From NCBI GenBank assembly GCA_020846535.1, contig JADLDR010000078.1, positions 1 to 61,214 of the forward strand: a stretch of 61,214 nt of DNA. The letters are read 5' to 3'. Under the pieces are notes generated by a model, which had not been told where the DNA came from, ran no database searches, and saw nothing but the letters and a program-made list of their open reading frames with translations. The translations under genes were made by a program, and so were the position numbers. Of the stretch, positions 43,165 to 50,487 are shown piece by piece. The stretch's first letter is position 1, and the number at the start of each line of letters is the position of its first letter. This DNA comes from Armatimonadota bacterium. Lineage in GTDB: Bacteria > Armatimonadota > JADLDR01.

Positions 43165-45267
43165 TTATTCGCTGGTGTTTCCGGATTGGTCTACAGCCAC
43201 GATCCTGTACGGCCCATCCCCTTCCGGCGCGGTGAACTCGGTAGCGATGGTGGAGCCGACCTGCCTTCCGTCCCGGTAGATACGGTAATAACAGAGGTCC
43301 GGCTCAGGGTTGGGTTGCCAGATCAGCCGATGGCGGCCACCCTCTGGCTGAACGACCTTCAGGCCCTGCACCGGGGCGGGCGGGCGGCTATCGTAGGCGG
43401 TGGTGTAGACGACAAGGGTTCCTCCGGGGAGGGTGTCGCTGAGGAGGCCGTCTTTGGCGGCGATGGTTCCATCGGGGCCGGGCAGGTCGCCGAAGGGATG
43501 CTGTGGCACGCGGGCCGGGTTGTAGAGATATTTGCGGAACGGGGTTTTGACCGGATCCCCTTGCAAGGTCAGTGCTATTTTGACCGGCCCCGCGTTCCGG
43601 TTCACGACAGCGACCGACAGCGTATCCTTTCCGTGGTGGCGAACCGCCGCAGCGCGGAGAAGCGGGTCGTCGGTCTTGACGGCAACGACAGAGGACGGGC
43701 CGCGAAAATAGCGGGACAGGAGGCCGTAGCTGTAATAGAGGGAACGGGTGGAACGGTCAGCCCCGGTGCTTCTGTAAAGGCCCCATTTGTTGATGTAGCC
43801 CGCGCGGAACCCGTCGTCCGGGCAATCCATGAACGTCCAGTAGCCCAGGGCGTAGACGCCCGCATTCAGAGAGGCGATGACCGCTTCGGCCGTCTGGACG
43901 GGGACAAGGGCTTCCTGGGGCGTGTCGAAATAGATGCAGACATCCCGCTTCACCCCGTCGATGGTGCGCCCGTCCTGCTTGCTGCCGAACTCGCCCAGGA
44001 TGAATTCCTTCTTTTTGCTCTTCGCCAGCGCGGTCGCCCACTGAAGCCTGGAAGCGAACCAGGGGTAGAAATCGGGGTCATTGAGATCGTAGTTGTTGAT
44101 ATAGTGATGCGCCCCGTAGATACCGGTGATGTCGTCCATATTGGCGGCGGCCCATTCGAGCGTGCCCCAGTACTCCACCGGCGAGGCGTCGGTCGCGAGG
44201 AGTTCGATATCCAGCTTTCTGGCCTTGAGTTCGTTGTGAAGGGCCTGATGGTAATCCTTGAAGGTGGGCAGGTCGCTGGCAAGAGCGCCCCAGCCGTCCA
44301 GGGAGAGTTCGTTGGACATGCAGTAGTAGCGGATGTTGGTCAGCCCTTTTTTTTGCACGAAATATGCCAGGCTGTCCACAGCTTTGCGGGCGTAGTCGGC
44401 CCTTTCTTGCCCGGGCCGGGTCACCGGAGGGTCCCAGGAGGCCAGGTAGAGTTCCGTGCCGGTGGCTTTCATCTTCAAGAGGTGTTCGGCCACCCTGTCC
44501 ATGTCCTCCGGGGTCCAGCTAAGATGGTGGTTGATGCGGGCGAAGGAGGGGTTGAGTTCCCTCCACCGCTTGTAGATGACCTGATCCATCTCCTCCTGCG
44601 AAACGCGGAAGAAGTGGTGGAAGGCATGGAATCCCACGCCCCCGAAATGCGGCTGAACGGTTTCAAGAGTGTTGACAGTGATTTTCCTCACGGCATCCCC
44701 CAGATTCGGCAGAGCGGCGGCCCGGCTCGCGCGGACCAACTGCGGGTCGGCGAACCAGGCCGTTCCGCAGGCATGAACGACCAGGACTATCGAGGCCGAT
44801 TTCGTTCCGGCGGGCGCAGGGCCGTCGGCTTCCAGCTTTTTCCAGCCGTTTTTGCCGGCATCCTTTCCTATCCGGCTGTGCGCGATGCCGATCCTCTGGC
44901 CGCTACGGTCCCTGAACTCCAGGGCCAGGTAAGCCCCCAGGCCGCCGGCGATATCCCCGGTCATCACCCAGACACGGGCCCGATAGGTGTCTTTCGGGCG
45001 AATATCGGCGGAGAACTCCCGGCGCAGCTGCTGGTACTGAAGCGCCGCCCCGGTCGCGACCGTGATGCGGGCCGAAACCAGAGTGTCCCGCTTCCGGGAG
45101 GGATCGGCAGCAAACTCGGCCTCTCCCTGCCGGATCCATCCCTTCAATTCAGGGCCGAAGGAATACTTCCTCATCAACGGAACCTCTCCGGGAGGCTGCG
45201 GCCCCGCATAAGCGACGGCGGCCAGAGCCAGGCAGGCAAATATCAAACGGCGGGAATTTGCAGTCAT
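43165..45267 (-). CDS. secreted clan-A-like glycoside hydrolase with C-terminal fibronectin-type domain
   Basis: The exported protein of about 700 residues has a signal peptide (RRLIFACLALAAVAYAG). A carbohydrate-binding-like beta region covers about 35-185. The central TIM barrel starts near PHFGGVGFHAFHHFF and has an acid/base candidate in CMSNELS and a nucleophile candidate in EFILGEFGS, the Asn-Glu/Glu pattern of clan GH-A (GH5, GH30, GH39 and relatives). A beta-sandwich and a fibronectin III-like domain (PAPVQGLKVVQPEGG) follow. The exact GH family was not assigned. ATG 45267 is chosen for GGAGAAGACG just upstream; the frame is open to 45285. Confidence 0.78.
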   Translation of the reverse strand: MTANSRRLIFACLALAAVAYAGPQPPGEVPLMRKYSFGPELKGWIRQGEAEFAADPSRKRDTLVSARITVATGAALQYQQLRREFSADIRPKDTYRARVWVMTGDIAGGLGAYLALEFRDRSGQRIGIAHSRIGKDAGKNGWKKLEADGPAPAGTKSASIVLVVHACGTAWFADPQLVRASRAAALPNLGDAVRKITVNTLETVQPHFGGVGFHAFHHFFRVSQEEMDQVIYKRWRELNPSFARINHHLSWTPEDMDRVAEHLLKMKATGTELYLASWDPPVTRPGQERADYARKAVDSLAYFVQKKGLTNIRYYCMSNELSLDGWGALASDLPTFKDYHQALHNELKARKLDIELLATDASPVEYWGTLEWAAANMDDITGIYGAHHYINNYDLNDPDFYPWFASRLQWATALAKSKKKEFILGEFGSKQDGRTIDGVKRDVCIYFDTPQEALVPVQTAEAVIASLNAGVYALGYWTFMDCPDDGFRAGYINKWGLYRSTGADRSTRSLYYSYGLLSRYFRGPSSVVAVKTDDPLLRAAAVRHHGKDTLSVAVVNRNAGPVKIALTLQGDPVKTPFRKYLYNPARVPQHPFGDLPGPDGTIAAKDGLLSDTLPGGTLVVYTTAYDSRPPAPVQGLKVVQPEGGRHRLIWQPNPEPDLCYYRIYRDGRQVGSTIATEFTAPEGDGPYRIVAVDQSGNTSE

Positions 45268-45339
45268 CGTCTTCTCCGCGTGCAAAGAAGATGGCGTCGG
45301 ATTGAATGTATACTCGCGCTTGGTTCTCAGGGTTATGCT

Positions 45340-45466
45340 ATATCGATGCCGTCTGCGAGGAGCGCAGCGACGAAGCCATCTCCAGGGTCAGGCCCACGGA
45401 CAGAGCCTTCTCGTGCATTTGAGACGCTGGAGATGGCCGCAAAGCTAAAGCTCCTCGCAATGACAT
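45340..45466. repeat. palindromic intergenic repeat, copy 5
   Basis: This is a full copy. The left arm has GTCTGCGAGGAGCGCAGCG then GAAGCCATCTCCAGGGTCA; the right arm has CTGGAGATGGC then GCTCCTCGCAATGACATTCGG. The core has AGAGCCTTCTCGTGCATTTG. The rest of the roughly 400-bp gap to the HDOD gene has no gene that I can support. Confidence 0.7.
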
Positions 45467-45664
45467 TCGGCGGATTGCCGCCCGTTGCGCTCCTCCCGAT
45501 AGCACGGCTAACGAAAACCCTACCTTATTCGCGGCCTGCCGATATTATTCCTGGTTTGTTTGCCGGAGGGAAGAACTAATGCGAGGTTGTTTCGATAGCG
45601 GCGGCCCAGGAAATTGCACAGCTCTCTACGCTGCGCCCTTGAGCCAATCCATACAACCCTCTTC

Positions 45665-46996
45665 TCACGCGCTGAACCACAGGGCGGTTTGGGCGGAGGT
45701 TTGGAGGACGAGGTTGATGAGATCCTGATATTGGATTTCGGTGAGGTGGAAGAAATCGAGGGCGCGGGGGTGGAGCGTCAGGTCGCAGGCGTCGTTGGGG
45801 ACGGGCGGGAGTCCGGCCTGGCGTACCAGGCAGTCGGCGACATAGAGGGTCAGGGCCATAGGGTTCGCGAAATTGTGGGCTTCGGGAGATATGTGCTGCG
45901 GGAGGGCGAGGATGATTTCCTTCGGAAGGCCCCATGACTCCATGATCACGGCCCCCACCTCATAGTGGTTGATCTGAAGATACTTCTCTTCGGCCTGGAC
46001 GATGGAGGCCGGATTCTGCTGGATCTCCTTGAGAATGAAGTGGATCTCGGACGGGTACGCCTGGGCCAGCATGATCAGGCCTATTTCGTGGATCAGGCCC
46101 AGAGAGAAGATATCTTCATCATTGTCTACTTTGGTCAGGACGGCCAGTTGCTTGGCTGCGGCAGCTGTGGCGTAGGAATGCTGCCAGAAGTGGATGGGGT
46201 TTACGATGCGGAAGATGGCAGGGGTCTCTCGCGACATGGCGGCAGAGAGCGCGATCCCGCGCAGCGTCTGGATGCCCAGAAAAGAAGCGGCATAGCGCAG
46301 GTTGTTGACCTTTTGCGTCAGGCCGTAGTGTACCGAATTGACGATCCTTAGCACCTTGGCGGCCAGCACAGGGTCTTTCAGCATGATCTCCTCGAAATCC
46401 TTCATGGAAGGGTCGGGCAGGTTGGCCCATTCCACCAGTTGCCGCGAGAGAGCCGAGGTGGTCTTCAGCCCGTCCGGGCGGGAGAAGCGGATCCTGACCG
46501 CCTCCAGCCTCTCAGCGATCAGGCGCTCCCGGTTTCGGGTGGCCTTCCGTTCCTCTTCCGAGGGCTGAGCAGCCGGTTCGGGCCTGGGATCGGCCTTTGG
46601 CCGGGCCGGTTCGGACAGCCGCCCTCCGTGCTGGTCCGTCAGGAGCTTGTCCAGCGTTTCCTGGGAGATCAGCCCGGCGGCCACCAGAAGCGCCCCCAGC
46701 GGCTTGCGGTGGAGGGCGGCTTTCTGGAAAGCCAGGGCGGTATCGAGCTGCTCGCAGGTGATGATCTTCTGCTCGATCAGTGCCTCGCCAATCGGTTTGA
46801 GTAGCGGCTGGCTTTCTTGCGCCTGCTGCTTGAGCGCACCATCCAGGATTTCCTGGGAGATCAGCCCGGAGATGACCAGAAGCTCGCCCAGGGACTTCTT
46901 TTGCCGGGCCGCCTTCTGGAAAGCCAGGGCGCTGTTCAACTGCTCCTGAGAAATCGCCCCCTGAGCAACCAGAATTTCACCGATGAGTTTCGACAT
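45665..46996 (-). CDS. MshEN/GspE-N-like repeats fused to an HDOD domain
   Basis: The 443-residue cytoplasmic protein has two related N-terminal modules (GEILVAQGAISQEQLNSAL, then GEALIEQKIITCEQLDTAL; each has a second half LGELLVISGLIS or LGALLVAAGLIS). These resemble the N-terminal domain of PilB/MshE ATPases, some of which bind c-di-GMP. A Pro-rich linker leads to an HDOD domain (about 200-430: MKDFEEIMLKDPVLAAKVLRIVNS, GLIHEIGLIML, NHYEVGAVIMESWGLP). The architecture suggests a signalling protein, perhaps linking c-di-GMP to pili or motility. It is divergent from the beta-propeller gene. Confidence 0.82.
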   Translation of the reverse strand: MSKLIGEILVAQGAISQEQLNSALAFQKAARQKKSLGELLVISGLISQEILDGALKQQAQESQPLLKPIGEALIEQKIITCEQLDTALAFQKAALHRKPLGALLVAAGLISQETLDKLLTDQHGGRLSEPARPKADPRPEPAAQPSEEERKATRNRERLIAERLEAVRIRFSRPDGLKTTSALSRQLVEWANLPDPSMKDFEEIMLKDPVLAAKVLRIVNSVHYGLTQKVNNLRYAASFLGIQTLRGIALSAAMSRETPAIFRIVNPIHFWQHSYATAAAAKQLAVLTKVDNDEDIFSLGLIHEIGLIMLAQAYPSEIHFILKEIQQNPASIVQAEEKYLQINHYEVGAVIMESWGLPKEIILALPQHISPEAHNFANPMALTLYVADCLVRQAGLPPVPNDACDLTLHPRALDFFHLTEIQYQDLINLVLQTSAQTALWFSA

Positions 46997-47173
46997 GAGG
47001 CATGCATCCTACGGTAAACGGCGGGCAAAAGGGATATAGGCTGCAAGGGTCTATTGATATTTCGGCATTTATATGGAATTTCTGGAGAGAACCAGAAGGA
47101 ACTTCCCGGTTGACGGCGAATTTCATCCAAATAAAAGGGAAAAGCCTGCCTTGCGGCGAACATTTTCTTTTGC

Positions 47174-47202
47174 TTGACATATTCAGGGGCAGGCTCTATA
47201 AT
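47174..47202 (+). promoter_or_regulatory. consensus sigma-70 promoter for the beta-propeller gene
   Basis: TTGACA (47174-47179), a 17-nt spacer and TATAAT (47197-47202) match the consensus perfectly. The predicted start is near 47209, about 50 nt before ATG 47260. High constitutive expression is likely. Confidence 0.85.
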
Positions 47203-47259
47203 GAAATCAAGCCTATCGCACATTCGTGAATGAATCCGTTGGAAAGGATGGGGTTCGAG

Positions 47260-48933
47260 ATGCATAAGCAGTGGTGGAAATGGGGACTGCTCTTCCTAGC
47301 CGTGGGGCTTCTCTCTCCTGTCGGGGCCGCGGACTGGCCGATGTACAGGGGGGATGCCACTCACAGCGCCTATACCCAGGAGGAGATCCCGATGCCCCCG
47401 GCGCTCTTATGGCGATTTTCCACAGATTATTTCGAGGATATGACTTCCACTCCGGTCGTGGCGGGGCAGACGGTTTATTTTGTCTCCAAGGACAGGCTCT
47501 ACTCCCTGGATGCCCAGACCGGCTCGCTCCGCTGGCAGTATCCCGCCGAAGGCTACCTGGAGGGAATGGTGCGGGGAACGCCCGCCGTATCGGGCGGGGT
47601 GGTTTATTTCGGCGACTCGACCGGCAAACTCTACGCCGTCCGGGATAACGGGAAGGACGGCACGCTCCTCTGGGCCTACCCCCTGGAGAGCAAGCAGGCC
47701 ATCCGATCCTCCCTGACCATCGTGGACGGGGTGATCTATTTCGGGGCCGACGACAACTCGCTCTACGCCCTGGATATCAAGGGGGAGCAGCCCCAGCCGG
47801 TCTGGAGGCAGCCAATCCAGGTCAGCGATGACGTGGTTCTCCCGGCGGTCATTAACGGAGACACCATCTATTTTTCCTCCTCGGACCAGAACCTCTACAG
47901 CGCCAACCTGACCTCCGGAAAAGTGCGCCGGTCTTACCGGCTGCCTATCGCCTCCAACTATTCCCAGCCGCTGCTCCAGGAGAACAATCTCTTCATCGCA
48001 GCCGGGAATTATATCTTCTGCCTGCATCCCCGCAGCTTCGCGCAGCGGTGGTTCCTCCAGATGCCCAACGATGTGACCGCTACCCCTATCGTCACGGCGG
48101 ACACTCTCTACGCCGTCTGCAAGGACAAAAAGCTTTACGCCATATCCACCGCCGACCACAAGCTGAAATGGTCGGCCACCCTGGATGTCACCAGCAACTC
48201 CTCGCCCATAGTGGCCGGGAAAACGATTGTTCTGGGGGCCGACAAGGGCTTTGTCTACGCTTTCGACACCGATACGGGCCAGCTCCGGTGGCGGGGCCGC
48301 ACCCGGGCGACCAAGGATCTGGAAGATCAATATACGAGCTTCGGGATTATGGCCTCTCCGGTGATCGCCAACGGGCTGCTCTACGTGCTGCCGGAAGATG
48401 GCAGCCTGAATGCTTTCTCCCCGAACGCCCTGGATGTGCAGGCTCCTGTCCTGAGCGATTTCGTTCCCAAGGTCGGGACCCGCATATCGGGAATGCCCCC
48501 GATCACCATTTCGGCAAAAATCATGGACGAAGGCTCCGGCATCAATGACTCGACCATCATTTTCATGCTGGACGGTCAGGATATCTCCCGCATCCCCGAG
48601 ATCCAGAGCTTCAAGCGCCGCGCCAAAGGCGAGAGCGGCTATACCCTGGATATGGAAAAGGGGATGCTGACCTACGAGATCCCGGTTCCCAAGCCCGCCG
48701 TTCCCCTCAAGGACGGCATCCACACCCTTTCGTTAAGGATCGCCGACTGGAAGGGCAACATGGCCTCCGCCGAGTGGTCCTTTATTGTCGATAATCGGCT
48801 CCCCACCGCCCGTCCCAAACCCAGGACCGACCAGAACCAGCCCGGCATGGGCGGCGGCAGGTCCGGCAGAGGCGGCATGGGCGGCGGTATGGGCGGTATG
48901 GGCGGCGGCAGGCGCGGGAGTACAAACTACTAA
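47260..48933 (+). CDS. secreted PQQ-like beta-propeller protein with Gly/Met-rich tail
   Basis: The exported protein of about 557 residues starts MHKQWWKWGLLFLAVGLL with signal cleavage likely after VGAA. Repeats such as WPMYRGDATHSAY, LYSLDAQTGSLRWQYP, LYAVRDNGKDGTLLWAYP and VYAFDTDTGQLRWRG form a PQQ/BamB-like propeller. A beta domain from about 400 (APVLSDFVPKVGTRISGMPP) resembles a bacterial Ig-like module. The last 25 residues are a GMGGG/RGG tail. The role is unknown; propellers of this type often bind proteins at the envelope. ATG 47260 fits the signal peptide best; 47230 and 47248 are alternatives. Confidence 0.78.
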   Translation: MHKQWWKWGLLFLAVGLLSPVGAADWPMYRGDATHSAYTQEEIPMPPALLWRFSTDYFEDMTSTPVVAGQTVYFVSKDRLYSLDAQTGSLRWQYPAEGYLEGMVRGTPAVSGGVVYFGDSTGKLYAVRDNGKDGTLLWAYPLESKQAIRSSLTIVDGVIYFGADDNSLYALDIKGEQPQPVWRQPIQVSDDVVLPAVINGDTIYFSSSDQNLYSANLTSGKVRRSYRLPIASNYSQPLLQENNLFIAAGNYIFCLHPRSFAQRWFLQMPNDVTATPIVTADTLYAVCKDKKLYAISTADHKLKWSATLDVTSNSSPIVAGKTIVLGADKGFVYAFDTDTGQLRWRGRTRATKDLEDQYTSFGIMASPVIANGLLYVLPEDGSLNAFSPNALDVQAPVLSDFVPKVGTRISGMPPITISAKIMDEGSGINDSTIIFMLDGQDISRIPEIQSFKRRAKGESGYTLDMEKGMLTYEIPVPKPAVPLKDGIHTLSLRIADWKGNMASAEWSFIVDNRLPTARPKPRTDQNQPGMGGGRSGRGGMGGGMGGMGGGRRGSTNY

Positions 48934-48985
48934 AAGCCCCTTCCTCCGGCTCGCCAGCCCGGGCAGCTTGACATAAAAGCAGATC

Positions 48986-49016
48986 AGGGCGGGTTCGGAT
49001 CGAACCCGCCCTTAAA
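48986..49016 (+). terminator. intrinsic-terminator-like hairpin
   Basis: AGGGCGGGTTCG (48986-48997) and CGAACCCGCCCT (49001-49012) form a perfect 12-bp stem with a 3-nt loop, followed by TAAAAT. The T tract is poor, so termination may be partial, or it may act as an attenuator ahead of the LapA-like gene. Confidence 0.55.
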
Positions 49017-49033
49017 ATACTGAGGTGAGTGCG

Positions 49034-49390
49034 ATGCGGGCTTTCTGGACGGTCTTGTTGATCGCCCTGATCCTGGTCGGGTTGTGCTATATCGAGTTTT
49101 CCAATATGCACGCCACCGACTTCAATGTGCCGCTTCTGGGGGCATATCAGGTATACCTCTGGGAGGTGATCGCGGTATCCCTGGTGGCCGGGATGCTGAT
49201 CGCCCTGCTTCTGGTGGCGATGCTCCAGCCGCCTTCCCCCGACAAGTTGATGGCCCGGGTGCAGGCGGCTGTGGAGGAGCATGACCTGCGCCTCAAGCAG
49301 TTGGAATCCGAACTCACCGCCCTAAATGGCCAGCTTCCTCTCTCTTCCTCTCCTGCAGATATGGCTTCTTTGCCCGCCGACAAGCCATGA
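49034..49390 (+). CDS. LapA/DUF1049-like small membrane protein
   Basis: The 118-residue protein has two membrane segments (about 4-22 and 42-65) separated by a short loop, and then a coiled coil (MARVQAAVEEHDLRLKQLES). This is the layout of LapA-domain proteins, which in some bacteria help with lipopolysaccharide assembly; the role here is not established. ATG 49034 follows GAGGTGA by 6 nt; a GTG at 49025 is the longer alternative. The stop overlaps dprA by 4 bp. Confidence 0.68.
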   Translation: MRAFWTVLLIALILVGLCYIEFSNMHATDFNVPLLGAYQVYLWEVIAVSLVAGMLIALLLVAMLQPPSPDKLMARVQAAVEEHDLRLKQLESELTALNGQLPLSSSPADMASLPADKP

Positions 49391-50481
49391 GCATGACCGA
49401 ACGGGAAGCCCTCCTCCGTCTGGCCCGCGCCGAACTCAGCCCGCGCAGGGCCGCCTCTCTACTGGAGCGTTTTGGCTCCGCCGCCGACCTCTGGCAAGCC
49501 TCTCCCGACCTCTGGCGCGAGGCGGACGGCATCCAGGACAAGCACTGCCAGAAGCTTGCAGCGCAGGTCCAGTCCCCTCTTGAAAAAGACCTGGAACGCC
49601 TCGATACGCTGGGCGTTCACGTCCTTTCCCTGAAAGATCCGCTTTATCCCGCCCGGCTCCGAGCCATCTACGACCCGCCCGCCGTTCTCTTTGGGCGCGG
49701 CCAGTGGGACAGGGCCGATTTCCCGGCGGTCGCCATCGTCGGCTCCCGGCGCGCCACCGCCTACGGGCGGGCCGTCAGCGAGCAGTTCGCGCATCAACTG
49801 GCCGGGTACGGCCTGACCGTGGTGAGCGGGGCGGCAAGGGGCATCGATACGGCGGCGCACCAGGGGGCCGTCCGGGCCGGGGGGCCTACCGTGGCCGTGC
49901 TGGGCTGCGGGATCGATATCTGCTATCCTCCTGAAAACCGCGCGCTGCTGGACCAGGTGGCCGTATCCGGGGCTGTCCTTTCAGAATACCCGCCCGGCAA
50001 ACCGCCCGACGCCTGGCGCTTCCCGGCCCGCAACAGGATTATCAGCGGGTTAGCGATGGGCGTGCTAGTCATCGAGTCGCCACAGGACAGCGGGGCGCTC
50101 ATCACGGCGGATTTCGCGCTCGAACAGGGCCGCGAGGTTTTCGCCGTTCCCGGTGCCATCGATTCCGGGCGCAGCCGCGGCTGCCACCGGCTCATCAAGG
50201 ACGGGGCGCAGCTTGTCGATGACCCGAAGGATATTCTGCAAGTCCTGGGCCTCTATGTGGAGGAACAGCCGGCCCCGCGCCAACTGAGCCTGCCGGTGGA
50301 CCTGCCCAAAGAGGACGTCGCCATCCTCAAATGCCTCGATCTCCAGCCCAAGCCCCTCGAAAAACTCCTCACCGAAACGGGCCTCTCCTCCGCCCAACTT
50401 CTCCCCCGCCTGACCGTGCTGGAGGTGCAGGGCCATCTGAAGCGCCTGCCCGGCAACCAGTTCGTGCGGGCAGGGGGCTGA
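49387..50481 (+). CDS. dprA: DNA-processing protein DprA
   Basis: DprA binds incoming single-stranded DNA during natural transformation and loads RecA. The 364-residue protein has an N-terminal helix-hairpin-helix/SAM-like region, then the extended Rossmann domain: VAIVGSRRATAYGRAVSEQF, VVSGAARGIDTAAHQGAV, VAVLGCGIDICYPPENRAL and RFPARNRIISGLA. A C-terminal winged-helix domain follows (from about 300: LPKEDVAILKCLDLQ). ATG overlaps the LapA-like stop (ATGA). The usual neighbour topA is not present. It converges with hrpB with 6 bp between the stops. Confidence 0.93.
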   Translation: MSMTEREALLRLARAELSPRRAASLLERFGSAADLWQASPDLWREADGIQDKHCQKLAAQVQSPLEKDLERLDTLGVHVLSLKDPLYPARLRAIYDPPAVLFGRGQWDRADFPAVAIVGSRRATAYGRAVSEQFAHQLAGYGLTVVSGAARGIDTAAHQGAVRAGGPTVAVLGCGIDICYPPENRALLDQVAVSGAVLSEYPPGKPPDAWRFPARNRIISGLAMGVLVIESPQDSGALITADFALEQGREVFAVPGAIDSGRSRGCHRLIKDGAQLVDDPKDILQVLGLYVEEQPAPRQLSLPVDLPKEDVAILKCLDLQPKPLEKLLTETGLSSAQLLPRLTVLEVQGHLKRLPGNQFVRAGG

Positions 50482-50487
50482 GCGTCT

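Noticed and set aside
43051-45579. An 842-codon open frame on the plus strand
   Set aside because: It is antisense to the secreted glycosidase and the start of a URO-D gene, both with clear domains. Long antisense frames are expected at this GC content.
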